This document shows, one piece after another, positions 35,072-48,120 of a stretch of DNA of 64,000 bases (position 1 is its first letter; each line of letters starts with the position of its first letter). The stretch lies in NCBI GenBank assembly GCA_947561395.2, contig OX387191.1:1252501-1316500 (forward strand), given 5' to 3'. The DNA comes from Buxus sempervirens (lineage: Eukaryota; Streptophyta; Magnoliopsida; Buxales; Buxaceae). A model generated the notes under the pieces. The model was given only the letters and a program-made list of their open reading frames with translations. It was not told the DNA's origin and did not search any database. Made by a program: the position numbers and the translations under genes.

Positions 35072-37460
35072 ATGGTGGGCTTGGAGGAACTAGATGATGG
35101 ATACGTCATTCTACATCAATCAGACCTTGATCCTGGTTATTTTTCTCTTCTCAGCTTTATATGGTGATGGGTTTTCTGCTTCTAATCGTGAAGCCAAAGC
35201 TTTATTTTATTTTCTTTCGTATTAATTCTTGAGTTGAAATGGGTTCGAACTATTCTGGGTTTCTTTTATCTCTTTTTACTGTTTCTTAATGCAAGAGTTT
35301 TCAAAGTTGCTTGGTTTATTTGATTTACTGGAATGAAATTTGTCTTCTGCCTGCATTGTCCTACAAAATTTACCTTGAACTGTTTATCAAAATGTAATAT
35401 TTGCTAGGCGCATTTGAAGAAAAAGGGTTATCAAACAGGGACACTTCATCCTAATAAATTAAGAGGAATGAAATTTGCATCTTGTGGGACTTTTGTATAA
35501 AATGGAGTTGTTTCTATGCCTAAAGAATTTGTTCTAATATGAATCTGCAAGAAAGCTAAAACATATACCACGACATTTGCAAAACATAAATTTTAGCCCT
35601 CCATATTCTTAAGGAACCCCATCAAATGAGAAGTAATGTTTTCTTCATCGTGTACAAATAATCTATCTTTTCATTCAATTTCTTATCCAAACAAACAAAA
35701 ATGAAAATTTCGAAGTTGAGTGCAAACACTTGATAAAGTTGTAGTCTTTATATTATTTCATGTATCATCTTCAAATAACTACTTTTAGCAAAGGGCACAA
35801 ACTTTTACAATTGTGACATCCCTTCCTATATCGGAAACTTATGAATGTCCAGTATGATATAAGAGACATGGAGATCACTTAGCTTAGTGAGCCGCCATTC
35901 GAAGACAAAACCGTACGAACTTAGACCCAAACAAACAATACCTCACTGGATTGTGACAAAAATATTTTGTATCACACTCTAGAAAGAAGTGAACAAATGT
36001 AAATGGATCTTTGATTACATTACTGAAATCGAAAACTTCTGCCAATTTTTTAATCTTTAATTAATACCAGAAAGGGAGCGGGAGCTTGCAGTTGCCCATG
36101 GTTAAATAAAGGCTTTGAAAGTAACCAAAGCCCCCGCGGATATGGCTGTTGAAGAGGTATGTAATATGTAAAGACAAACAGGGACCTCTATTTGTGGTTT
36201 AGCTTTTTCTAGACATTATAACAAGTGCTAAATGTCAAGATATTAAGTAATTAACAGGAATACGTCAACTCTTGTACTTTGTTTACTGCTTCATCCAATT
36301 GCACTTTTGTTTATTTTCTTAGTCTTCTTTTACCCAGCTCAGCAATAAACTTAAGAAGTTGGATGAGAAAGCTTGGGGCCACTGAAAACCTCCTTGAACA
36401 CAAGGTGCCTCACTCTCTTTAGTGGAATTCATTTTATTTGATATAATCTTGGTTTTAGTTGGTGAAGAGTAAGATACCCAATTCCTCTTAAATTCAACTA
36501 CTTATTGCAGAATCTTGAAATCAAGAAGCTAAATAATGAGAAGAAAGAAGAATTGGCTGCACAATTTGCTGTAGAAGCAGCTCTTAGAAGAGTCCATGCA
36601 AATCAAAAGGAAGATGTTTTCATACCAGTTGAGTCTATCATTGCCCCACTTGAGGCAGACATTAAAATGTACAAGAATGAGGTATGTAGATGAAAAGTGG
36701 TATTTTAAAGCCATTTCTAAGATTTTGAAGTGAGCATGTTAACATGGTTAGGCATGCTCATTCTGGAAACACTTTTTTCCATTTTTCAATTTTAGATTGC
36801 ATCACTGCAAGAGAATAACAAGGATTTGGAATGTCTCGCTGAGTCAAAGGAGTCAGCTCTGCTTGAAGCAGAAAGAAATCTGAGAAGTGCTCTTGAAAGG
36901 GCTTTAATAGTAGAGGAGGTTATAAACCATAACTTTGAATTGAAGAAACAAATTGAAATCTGCCAGGTATGGTGCTGCTAGATTCTTTTCTGGGTTTATG
37001 CTTTGTGAGTTTGAAATCTCCACCCAAACCTTTTTGAATATATAAACCAATAAATCTGCAGGAAAAGAACAGAATCCTTGAAAATGCTAATCGTCAGAAG
37101 ATTGTGGAGGTTGAGAAGCTTAGTAAAACCACTGATGTTTTGCATCTACAGGCAGAAATTCGAGGGTTAAAAGTCAAGCTAGCTTTGTCAGATAGAAAAG
37201 TAAAGGCGAAGCACAGATCAAGGTACAAATTCGACCATTAATGATTTTCCACCTGAGCAATTAACATCCTTCTACTCATTCACTTATGAAGAATTAAAGT
37301 TTATTTGATCATTTTACTACAGGATAAGATGAGATTGAGGATAAAGACACTTGAAGAAGGCTTGAAGAGAGAAGCTGCAGCAAGGGAAATAGAAGTGATC
37401 TCAAATAGACATTTTCTGCTAAAGCTTCAAGCCCATAGACTTCCATTTATTGTAACTTAA
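35072..37460 (+). pseudogene. Shortened MAP70-like copy, decayed
   Basis: Same seven-exon plan as the mini-MAP70 genes at 2,477 and 8,650, including the internal exon fusions, so it descends from the same shortened ancestor. Exon 2 carries an in-frame stop (GGTTAAATA in place of GGTGAAATA, near 36,100). Exon 3 has an extra A (GAGAAAGCTTGG, near 36,366). The sixth exon has lost a base near 37,205. Introns and most exon sequence remain alignable; exon 4 at about 36,511-36,681 is fully open. Intron 1 carries about 60 bp (near 35,820-35,890) not present in the other copies. Confidence 0.88.
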
Positions 37461-38967
37461 ATTCTTTTACCGTATGTTTTATTTGGAAAAAATCTACTCG
37501 TAAATATGTTTATTCTTACTCTTTGTTAAATTTTCATTATCACATAAATATGTTGCTTTTTTTATTTCCCAAGACTATGATCCTTGCATCATATGAACCT
37601 GGTTTGAAGCTGCACGGGAGATTACTACTGTAAGACTAAGTCTGTAACATCTCATGTTTTCAATCCCTTTCAATTGTATGGACCACTTTGCGGTTTGTGT
37701 CAGCAGAACAATTTATCAAAAAAAAAATAGCAGAACAAGGTTCGATTATAGTCGATTTGAAGGTCAGTCGTACACTGTCTACTTCAATTTGTGGCAAAGA
37801 ATCTTTTAATGGCTCTCACATCAGTTAGAGCCTTTTGGATGGAAGATCGGTTTGAGCATCTACCTATTTTCGCCACGTGTCCTACTCATCCATCATGCCA
37901 ACTTATCACCATGAAATAGGTTTTTTTTTTTTTGATGGAACCATGAAATAGGTTTTACCCAACCATGATAAGAAGTGTATTATTCAATGATGAGTTGACT
38001 TGTACTATATGATGAATATATGATGAACCGACATGTAATAAATGATGTTGAATTCAATCATATGGTAAGTGGGTTGTGTGATGAATTTGATTGTACCCAA
38101 TAATGAATTAAGGACACGTGGCGAAGATTTGTGGACGCTTCAGCCGATCTTCCAGCGCTAGGCTCCAACAGAAATGGGGCCTGTTGTCACCTACTTCTGG
38201 CCTCTCTTCCTTTCTACAGCTCTCTTCCTTGTTGTAGTTGTCGTCTTTGGTCGGATTTAGCCGCTATACCTGAAGCTTCGGGCGAGAAAACGGAAGAAGG
38301 GCTCTTAGACTTCATACCAGCCGGAACAAATAGAGAAGCCGCATAAATCGGGTTAAACTAGTAGCCGTGTTTTTGAGTTCTTAGATTTCCCTTCTTTTTA
38401 TTTCAGTGGATTCAAACTCTTCACTTTCTTTTTTATGGCTTCAGTAACTTTTTGTGAAGTACGTGAAACGACATGAAATGTAGTTTTGAGAAAACTCCTG
38501 ACATTATTGGCATGTGCGTCCCTGATTTAGTAGGTAACCAGGTGGAATACCCACCCCACGTGTATGCTAGACGGGCTGCACGCACCATCAATATACGCAT
38601 GGGCATCGTCTACAGTGTATGCTGTGGACAGCCCCTCACATGAATGGTGTGGGGCCCCCAAGTGAATGGTAGACCCCCCACTAAATGTGAGGGTGTGTAT
38701 ACAGCGTATTCTGTAGAGGATGCAAATCGTCAACATACAGATGGGCTGCACTCACTTGGATTCAAGATTGCAAGTCAAAAGGGATTGAAATCGTCTACTA
38801 CTTTTTACTGCACCTAAACCCGATGGAGCATGTCGTGGTTAGAGTTCTTTCCGACAAGTTTTCTGTTAGGAATATAACAAAATATATAAAATTCACCCTA
38901 CTATCACCATAAGTTTTTAGTAGGATTGGTGTTCTATACAGTAGGCCCACACGTAAAGAGAGTATTA
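37461..38967. other. Spacer upstream of whole HIPP gene
   Basis: MAP70-like downstream flank to about 37,795, then directly the segment that starts at about 5,574 in the first unit, so the 451-bp hairpin block is absent. The hAT MITE of 5,816 is also absent. No gene is seen. Confidence 0.55.
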
Positions 38968-39168
38968 ATAATGGCATAGCTAGGACTTCCATTTCATTTA
39001 GGGTGGGAAAATAAATCTTTGATCCAAAGAAAAAAAATGAACGGTTGTGATTAAAAGGATAGTTGGGGCACATTAAAAATTTTAGGGTAGGCAAAATTGT
39101 CTTTATATTAAATAAACAATAATTTTTTACAATTTTGGCCCACCCTAAGTTCTGTACAACTTATCCCT
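38968..39168. mobile_element. hAT-like MITE, second family
   Basis: Positional copy of 6,983-7,183, preceded by GAGTATTA and followed by GAGTGTTA. Confidence 0.55.
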
Positions 39169-39275
39169 GAGTGTTAAATAAATATATTAAACATATATAA
39201 AGTTCACCCCCTAGTATCACCTTGAACTGTCGGTAAGGACGGTGTTCTACGTGAGAAAAAATATATCATGTGTAG

Positions 39276-39354
39276 GATCCTTACGTAGTTGTCTACACGT
39301 ACAAATAACGACGTCAGGATCCTTACGTCAGGATCCTTACGTAGTTGTAGTGAG
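39276..39354 (+). promoter_or_regulatory. ACGT cluster upstream of HIPP gene
   Basis: Three GGATCCTTACGTAG-like repeats with GACGTCAGG between them, about 140-210 bp before the start codon. Compared with 7,338-7,415, one palindrome half has been lost and the GGATCCTTACGT unit duplicated. Candidate bZIP sites; binding is inferred. Confidence 0.5.
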
Positions 39355-39488
39355 GTGAGCGCACAGTCATGACAAGGTCGTGAGTGGAGTGTGTTAATTG
39401 TTATCATGACCTTAAATCTCAGTGTACTGGCCCTGCATTTCTCTGCAATTCTTAGATTCATCCTCTGATTGTTGTCGGCACTTCGGTG

Positions 39489-39926
39489 ATGGCAGAAAAG
39501 GTATGCAACTCCCCCTTCTATCTTTCTGACAATTAAGAACAGTTATGATTGTCCTTGGGAAATATATTCTTGGTTTCTTTCTAAAACTGAGGCCACCAAT
39601 AATGTAATTCCCAATCCCAAAAGCAAATTACTAGAGCATCAATAATAATTGAAAATGGGTTTCTAGCGTATCCTCATGCATGGTAAACAGGGTTTATCTC
39701 ATTCAATTTATATATCCTTTTTTGTTTTTTCGTTTTCACCATATAATCATGTCCTCTGCTTGGAATATTTCTATCAGGATCATCAATTCCGGTATTCCTT
39801 CTCTTCACGAAATGTTTCTGTCTTGATTTGGGTTGCAGGTTTCAACATTGGTGCTGAACGTGGACCTTCAATGCTCTCGATGCTACAGGAAGGTCAAGAA
39901 GACACTCGCTAAATTCCCCGGTGAGC

Positions 39927-39980
<54 letters not shown>

Positions 39981-40625
39981 ATATATCTATCCATTCTTAT
40001 TCAGCCTTTCACTTCCATATCAAATTCTGTTACAAAAGTAAGAACAAATGAATAAAACTGAGTTTCTATGGATTGTTAAATTTTGGGAACATTAGAGATT
40101 CAAGTCCAGATATTCGACGAGAAGAAAAACACCGTGAGGATCAGCGGACCCTTTTGCTGTCCAGAAAAGTTCGCGAAGAAGCTGTGCTGTAAAGCTGGGA
40201 AATCGATCAAAAGCTGGGAAATTGAGCCGCAGAAAAAGCCTGACCCAACGCCTGACCCAAAGCCTAAGGATCCCAAACGCAAACCTGAACCAGTGCCAGT
40301 GTACATTACTAAACCAGTGCCAGTGTACATTACTAAACCAGTGCCAGTGTACATTCCTGAACCAGCGCGCCGACCGGGTTACCCGGTTGGCACATGTTGT
40401 GGTCCATGTTCTGAGGGCCGTGGAGGAGGGCCATGCTATGAGGGTTATGGAAGGCCATTGCCATGCTATTGTGGTCGTGGAGGACGTGGGGGCCATGGGA
40501 GTGGCAGTGACTGCTTTACTGAAGAAAACCCCTTATCATGCCATTGTGGTTGTGGAGGACGTGGGGGCCAGGGGAGTTGCGGTGACTACTTTACTGAAGA
40601 AAACCCCTCATGCATCATCATGTGA
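39489..40625 (+). CDS. HIPP/Pi21-like protein, CIIM type (207 aa)
   Basis: Exons 39,489-39,500, 39,839-39,920 and 40,096-40,625 join in phase at GT-AG borders. Residues 5 to about 75 are an HMA domain with C16-S-R-C19 and KLCCKAGKSIKS, like rice Pi21. The linker is Pro/Lys-rich and holds three copies of PVPVYITK/PVPVYIPE. The tail is Gly/Cys-rich with two related blocks (CGRGGRGGHGSG and CGCGGRGGQGSC, each followed by a FTEENP segment). The end CIIM is a typical CaaX box, so prenylation and membrane or nuclear attachment are expected. The 5' flank matches that of the CKTM-type gene at 54,981, whereas exon 3 and the 3' flank match the CIIM remnant at 239; the gene looks like a recombinant. Intron 2 has a long CT run just after the donor. 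All family hallmarks are intact. Confidence 0.87.
39932..39977. repeat. (CT)23 microsatellite in HIPP intron 2
   Basis: About 46 bp of pure CT starting 11 bases after the splice donor at 39,921. The other copies have only about 4-10 CT units here. Confidence 0.95.
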
Positions 40626-41901
40626 AATTGCTGTGGTCATGTATGTTATTTTCTATGCGTTGGCATATATGCAAAGGATGCCATGTGGTATTTGTTTACA
40701 GGTTTTATTGTGCCAAAGATAAAATAATGTTTGGTGATCCTGTTCCTATTTATTGGTCTGTGTCTTTGTGATTATTTTAATGAAGAAATAGCGACCGTGC
40801 AATTGCAACTCATCAACCGGTTCTTACAAGGGGAAAATTTATTGAGCATGGGGGATGGGTTAGTGGTGCAACTTCTTACTGCTTCACACTACCCAAAAAA
40901 AAAACTTCTTATTGCTTCAATCAAATTTCCTCACTGCCCATATTGTGAAGCAAAGAAAGGAAATAAGATGGAAGATCATTTATTAAGCACATTGATGGGT
41001 TATGAGAGATGAACTAGCTAAGATTAAAACTTGAAAAATGTCCAACTTGGGGATCAAGCCAAGTTTATTTATTTATTTATTTTTAAGATTTCTTCACATC
41101 TCCATGATAGTTTCAACTGGTGAGTACAGCCAATATTTTGGTTCACACAATCATTTGCACTTGGTTATTCTTCCTCAACAAACATCAGCAAGCAATAATG
41201 AAAAGTCCATTTATCTCCCCATCACTAAAAGGCATGGTGCTACCTTCGCCTTTGAGAGGTGCAGGAATCAGATTAACATGAGTGAATATAATAAAATTAC
41301 GGGGCAATTTCGGTAGCAGTTTTCTAGGAATATCTTAAGAGTTAGCTATATTTTATATTAGGGGATTACACCCGACTAGTAAAATCCTAATTTGCAATTA
41401 TTTTTGTGGGTCTCATTTAGAAAAACACCCCACCATGTCGTTGTATTTGGTTAGTTATTCATATTAGGCATAACAAATCAAAATAGAGAAAAATCTGAGA
41501 ACAATTTGGGCACAGATTATCAGACCATAATCTTGACAATTCTCTTTATAGATTAGTATAGATTAACATAGATATAGATGTATTTTCGAAGATACGGATA
41601 TACTTAAACTGAATTTCGTTAAGATTTTGGTACTAGAAGAGATAATGACAAAGAAGGAGGAGATAATAACCAACGGTGAAAAGAAGTCCGATTTTTTTGA
41701 AATGTGCTTCTGGGTTTTGATTCTCTCAGCAAAGGAAGGCTCTCTCCCGCTCTTTGCCGTAAATTACTTCAAAGAATTGGGTCTTTAATTTCTCACATAT
41801 CCGTAATAGATAGATTCCGTATCGTGTATTATTACTTGATAAATAGGGGTGTTTGTTGTTGGGCTTGTGCTCTCTGCTTCTTCCAGTAAAGATAAAGAAA
41901 A
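40626..41901 (+). other. HIPP 3' flank and MAP70-like upstream region
   Basis: Matches 378-873 and then about 1,790-2,476, without the Mutator-like insert. No gene is seen. Confidence 0.6.
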
Positions 41902-44502
41902 ATGGTGGGCTTGGAGGAACTAGATGATGGATACGTCATTCTTCATCAATCAGACCTTGATCCTGGTTATTTTCTCTTCTCAGCTTTATTTGGTGATGGG
42001 TTTTCTGCCAAAGCTTGATCGGGTGTTGTTATTCAACGCTTTTATTTTCTTTCGGATTAATTGTTGAGTTGAAATGCGTTCGAACTATTCTGGGTTTCTT
42101 TTATCTCTTTTCACTGTTTATTAATGCAAGAGTTTTCAAAGTTGCTTGGTTTATTTGATTTACTGGATTGAAATTTGTCTTCTGCCTACATTGTCCTACA
42201 AAATTAACCTTGAACTGTTTATCAGAATGTAATATTTGCTAGGCACATTTGAGGAAAAAGGGTTATTAAACAGGGACACTTCATCCTATTAAATTAAGAG
42301 GAATAGAATTTGTATCTTGTGGGACTTTGTATAAAATGGAATTGTTTCTATGCCTAAAAAATTTGTTCCAATACGAATCTGCAAGAAAGATAAAACATAT
42401 ACCACCACATTTGCAAAACATAAATTTTAGCCCTCCATACTCTTAAGGAACCCCATCAAATGAGAAGTAATGTTTTCTTCATCGTGTACAAATAATCTTT
42501 CTTTTTATTCAATTTCTTATCCGAACAAACAAAAATGAAAATTTTGAAGTTGTGTGCAAACACCTGATAAAGTTGTAGTGTTTATTTTATTTCATGTATC
42601 ATCTTCAAATAATTACTGTTAGCAAATGCCATAAACTTGTACAATTGTGACATTCGAAGACAAAACCGTACGAGCTTAGACCCAGCACGGACAATACCTC
42701 GCTGGGTTGTGGCAAAAATATTTTGTATCACACTCTAGAAAGAAGTGAACAAATGTAAATTGTATCACACTTCTGCCATGTTTTAATCTTTAATTAATAC
42801 CAGAAAGGGAGCGGGAGATTGCAGTTGCCCATGGTGAAATAAAGGCTTTGAAAGTAACTGAAGCCCCCGCGGATATGACTGTTGAAGAGGTATGTAATAT
42901 GTAAAGACAAACAGGGACCTCTATTTGTGGTTAACTTTTTCTAGACATTATAACAAGTGCTAAGTGTCAAGATATTAAGTAATTAACAGGAATATGTCAA
43001 CTCAGAAGAAAACTAAAAAACGATGGAATGAGAAATCTCACCCACACAAATGATGTGGTAGTTTGCTTTATTTATAGTAAAAGTGGAGCATCCATTTACA
43101 TGGTAATGTATTCAAACAAGGCAAGGATCAAGGAATACCCATTTACATGGTAATGTATTCAAACAAGGCAAGGATCAAGGAATACATCCAATAGTACTAA
43201 AAATTAGGAAAAAAATCAGCAAGGTGATTAGCTAAAATCATGCAGAATATCCAATAGGATCTGATCTGTTAATATCCCCCCGCAAACTATGCACGGTAGT
43301 GAGGCAAAGTTTGTGTTGCAGTTGCTCCAAATCAGACTGAGTTTGTGGCTTTGAGAAGACATGGTAGTGAGGCAAAGTTTGTGTTGTAGTTGCTCCAAAT
43401 CAGCCTGAGTTTGTGGCTTTGAGAAGACATGGTAGTGAGGCAAAGTTTGTGTTGTAGTTGCTCCAAATCAGCCTGAGTTTGTGGCTTTGAGAAGACATGG
43501 TAGTGAGTGTATGTTGGAGCAGTCGAACCCTCTGAAACTGGAAATACAGCAGCAGGAGCAGGAACATCACCATATAGATAGGCAACAAGCTCTTGGCTTT
43601 TGACTAAGACAAGAACCTGGTTACGCCAGAGAAGATAATGGAATGTGACAACATTGTCAACATTCAGTGCAGCGGAAGACATAGTTGCTCAGAGGAAAAG
43701 CCCCTCCTCACATGGCTTTGATACCAAGAAGAAAACTAAAAAACGATGGAATGAGAAATCTCACCCACACAAATGATGTGGTAGTTTGCTTTATTTATAG
43801 TAAAAGTGGAGCATCCATTTACATGGTAATGTATTCAAACAAGGCAAGGATCAAGGAATACCCATTTACATGGTAATGTATTCAAACAAGGCAAGGATCA
43901 AGGAATACATCCAATAGTACTAAAAATTAGGAAAAAAATCAGCAAGGTGATTAGCTAAAATCATGCAGAATATCCAATAGGATCTGATCTGTTAATAAAC
44001 TCTTGCACTTTGTTTGCTGCTTCATCCAATTGCACTTTGTTTACTTTCTTAGTCTTCTTTTACCCAGCTCAGCAATAAACTTAAGAAGTTGGATGAGAAG
44101 CTTGGGGCCACCTCCTTGAACACAAGGTGCCTCACTCTCTTTAGTGGAATTCATTTTATTTGATCTAATCTTGGTTTCAGTTGGTGAAGAGTAAGATACC
44201 CAATTCCTCTTAAATTCAACTACATATTGCAGAATCTTGAAATCAAGAAGCTAAATAATGAGAAGAAAGAAGCATTGGCTGCACAATTTTCCACCTGAGT
44301 AATTAACATCCTTCTACTCATTCAATTATTAAGAATTAAAGTTTATTTGATCATTTTACTTCAGGATAAAATGAGATTGAGGATAAAGACACTTGAGGAA
44401 GGCTTGAAGAGAGAAGCTGCAGCAAGGGAAAGAGAAGTGATCTCAAATAGACATTTTCTGCTAAAGCTTCAAGCCCATAGACTTCCATTTATTGTAACTT
44501 AA
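41902..44502 (+). pseudogene. Shortened MAP70-like copy, decayed and interrupted
   Basis: Same plan as the mini-MAP70 genes. Exon 1 (from 41,902) and exon 2 remain open. Intron 2 is interrupted by a 994-bp TRIM-like element (43,004-43,997). Exon 3 has lost seven bases (TGAAAAC, near 44,110). Exon 4 stops after GCACAATTT near 44,289 and jumps to the intron before the last exon, so the middle exons are gone. The last exon (about 44,365-44,502) is intact. Confidence 0.88.
43004..43997 (-). mobile_element. TRIM-like mini LTR retroelement, copy 1
   Basis: Two 271-bp terminal direct repeats (43,004-43,274 and 43,727-43,997) that look identical. They flank about 450 bp with a primer site (TGGTATCAAAGC on -) beside one LTR and a G-run polypurine tract beside the other. 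The target duplication AACTC lies at 42,999-43,003 and 43,998-44,002. The interior has a short Copia gag-like start (WRNQVLVLVKSQ) and about three 68-bp tandem units. It has no pol, so it is non-autonomous. Identical LTRs suggest a very recent insertion. Confidence 0.88.
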
Positions 44503-45460
44503 ATTCTTTTACCGTATGTTTTATTTGGAAAAAATCTACTCATAAATATGTTTATTCTTACTCTTTGTTAAATCTTCGACATTGCATAAATATGTTGCTT
44601 TTTTTATTTCCCAAGACTATGATCCTTGCATCATATGAACCTGGTTTGAAGCTGCACGGGAGATTACTACTGTAAGTCTAATTCTGTAACATCTCATCTT
44701 TTCAATCCCTTTCAATTGTATGGACCACTTTGCGGTTTGTGTCAGCAGAACAATTTATCAAAAAGAAATCAGCAGAACAAGATTCGGTTATAGTCAACTT
44801 GAAGGTCAGTCGTACACTGTCTACTTCAATTTGTGGACTGGCAGAATTATAGTATTGCCGTGAGAGGAGGAGAACGAATGGAAACTGTGGGGAGGAGAGG
44901 GCAACTTGGGGAAGAATGCCTTGGTTAAAAATTGCAGAGTATGATAAGTTTCAGGCTTTCAGCTCTGAATTCCGGAGGAGAGAGGGAAGGATTTAATTTA
45001 TCTACAGTTGAGCCCGTAAATGGGCTCAACTGTAGCCGATCGCTGCAGCAGTCCCTAAAATAGTGAAAATTAACATTTTCATTTTTTCAACGTAGGAGAG
45101 AGAAAGGATAGAACTACTGCTTGCTTATTTGGCAAGCAGACATTTGAGCTTGTAAATGGGCTCAATTGTAAATGAATTGAATCTAAAAAGGAAAGATAAA
45201 AAAAAGTACCACTCTTAATTGTAAATTAATTGAATCTAATAAGGAAAGAGAGAAAAAAAAATAAAAGCTTTTTTTGGCAAAGAATCTTTTAAGGGCCTTC
45301 ACATCAGCCAGAGCCTTTTGCATGGAAGATCGATTGGAGCATCTACCGATCTTTGTCACGTATCCCACTCATCCATCATGCCAACTTATCACGATGAAAT
45401 GGGTTTTACCCAACCATGATGAGTTGTGTATTATTCAATGATGAGTTGAGTTGTACCCTA
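44503..45460. other. Spacer after decayed MAP70 copy
   Basis: Same order as 4,789-5,750, including the hairpin (near 45,000-45,033). It ends at about 45,460. No gene is seen. Confidence 0.55.
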
Positions 45461-45674
45461 TTGTAAAACCCCGAATTTTCCTTAAATAATAAATTAAATT
45501 AGTAAATAATATTATTGAGAGTTAGGTTTGATGGAAATAATTTATTATTGTAGGGGGTGATCAATTTAGCGGAGATCCAGAATTAGATGCAGATCTGATC
45601 GTCCGATCGTGAGATATCGAGGTATGTATTCTAATTGGGCAAGGTGTATAGGAGAGTTTGCATGGGAGATGCAT
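45461..45674. mobile_element. LTR fragment of another retroelement (possible)
   Basis: About 214 bp unlike the rest of the locus, starting TGTAAAACCCCGAATTTTCC, a start common in plant Ty3/Gypsy-type LTRs. It lies exactly between the HIPP spacer and the truncated Copia copy. No other parts are seen. Confidence 0.35.
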
Positions 45675-48050
45675 GTTTGTTCACCGCCACAAGAACCAAC
45701 GCATGAAGCTTGATCCCTGTGCCGTTTGGTGTCTTTTTTTGGGATACGGTATACACCAAAAAGGGTACCGCTGCTACGACCCAACTACTCGGCACACCTA
45801 TGTGACTATGGATGTCATGTTCCTTGAATCTGACACTTTCTACTCTCCTGCCACATCCGACTCCTCTCTTCAGGGGGAGACACAAGTAGAAGAGATGAAT
45901 TGGTTGACATTTGACTGGGTCAAGGATACTGATACAACACAGAATGCTCCTCAGTCGATCTTTGAAGAACCTAGTCCAGAGATGAATGCTCCTCAGTCGA
46001 TCATTGAAGAACCTAATCCAGAGATTACACCTTTAGATGCTGATGTAGCAGTACCCCCCCACTCGTTAGTATCCACAGACCCATCTCCGGAGAATATCAT
46101 TGAGGTAAGCACCCCTATCGCACCTCACACTTCTAATAATGTGGATACTTCTGTTGGCTATGAGTTACCTTTCAGGAACAATCGGGGCAAACCCCCAAAC
46201 AGATATTCTCCGGAACTAGAGGACCAAAGATCAAGATATCCGATTGTTAATTATGTTTCTACAAAGGAGTTGTCCGAACCTCTCAAGAACTTTGTGAATG
46301 AACTCTCCTCCCACCATATCCCCACAAGTGTTGAAGAGGCTTTGGAAGACCCTAGATGGATCCAAGCTATGAAGGAAGAAATGGAGGCATTATTGAAAAA
46401 TGAGACGTGGACTCTTGCTCCCTTACCAAAAGGCCAAAAAACAGTGGGGTGTAAGTGGGTATTCTCCATCAAGTACAAAGCCGATGGATCAGTTGAAAGG
46501 TACAAAGCAAGACTGGTGTCAAAGGGCTATACGCAAGCCTATGGCATAGACTATCAAGAAACGTTCTCACCTGTGGCTAAGTTGAGTACTGTCAGGGTTC
46601 TACTATCTCTTACAGCAAATCTCGATTGGCCATTACACCAGTTGGATGTTAAAAACGCCTTTCTCCATGGAGATCTTGAAGAAGAAATCTAAATGGATGT
46701 CCCTCCAGGATATATGGCAAACTCTAAAGCTAAGATGGTGTGCAAACTACAACGAACTATGTATGGCTTGAAGCAATCTCCTAGAGCGTGGTTTGGGCGC
46801 TTGAACTCAACAATGAGGAAATATGGCTTTCAACAAAGCAACTCAGACCATACTCTATTCTTAAAGCATCACCGGGGTAAGATAACAGCTTTGATAGTCT
46901 ATGTAGATGATATGATCATTACAGGTGACAACTCAGAGGAAACAGCAAGACTTTAAGAGCAATTGGTCACAGAATTTGAGATGAAAAATCTAGGACTCAA
47001 ATATTTTCTGGGAATTGAAGTTGCTAGGTCAAAGCAAGGCATATTCCTTTCCCAACGAAAATATATCCTGGATTTATTATCAGAAGTTGGATTACTGGAT
47101 TGTAAGCCTGCAGATACACCAATAATCCAAAATGACAAGCTTGGAGAATACCCAGTCCAAGTGCCAACAGACAAGGGAAGGTACCAGAGATTAGTTGGAA
47201 AACTTATTTATCTTTCTCATACACGGCCTGACATCGCCTATTCAGTGAGTGTAGTAAGTCAATTCATGCACTGTCCAAGTGAAGATCATATGAATGTGGT
47301 AATTCGGATTCTTCGATACCTGAAGTCCTCCCCCGGAAAAGGACTTATGTTTACAAGAAACAATCACCTACAAGTGGAAGGGTACACAAATGCTGATTGG
47401 GCAGGAAATATCTCCGATAGAAAATCCACCTCAGGGTATTTCACGTTTGTTGGAGGGAACCTGGTTACATGGAGAAGTAAGAAACAAAAGGTGGTAGCAT
47501 TATCAAGTGCCGAAGCCGAGTTTCGTGGGATGGCTAAGGGTCTTTGTGAACTTCTCTGGCTTCGAAGGTTATTAACTGAAATTGGCTTTGCTCCTGGCTG
47601 TGAGATGGACCTATTCTATGATAACAAGGCTGCAATTGACATTTCTCATAATCTAGTCCAGCATGACCGGACCAAGCACGTAGAAGTAGACCGACACTTC
47701 ATCAAACAAAATCTTGAAGCCAAGATAATTCGATTCCCGTTTGTTAAATCCGAAGATCAGTTGGCAGACATACTTACAAAAGCTGTATGTAGCAGAAGCT
47801 TCTACAACTCACTTGGCAAGTTGGGCATCCGAGATCTTTATGCACCAACTTGAGGGGGAGTGTTGGCGTGAGTTGTTCTCCATGAGATTGTAGGAGGGAA
47901 TTTTGGGATACACCACCAATGTAATCAATTAAGCCGTGATAGATGTATAGCCATATTTAGAAGTAGCCATAGTTAGAAGTTTCTGTTCTGTTAAATACCC
48001 ATTCATTTGTGTAAAGAGACATTTTGAAGAAAGTTGATATATTTTTGTCA
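45675..48050 (+). mobile_element. Copia element, 3' half, segmental duplicate
   Basis: Corresponds to 27,701-30,081 of the larger Copia element and continues into the same flanking DNA. It is therefore a piece of a duplicated chromosome segment and not a separate insertion. It contains the end of integrase, reverse transcriptase, RNase H and the 3' LTR (47,861-48,050). The 5' half is absent. It is broken at a few points. It is very similar to its partner, so the duplication is recent. Confidence 0.9.
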
Positions 48051-48120
48051 TCATCAGCCTGATATTTTCCATCGTATTATGGTTTGTTGTATCTGGATTT
48101 CAGATCTTGAACCCTCAACA

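Noticed and set aside
45675-48050. Separate Copia insertion
   Set aside because: Flanking DNA continues collinear with 30,082 onward, so it came with a segmental duplication.
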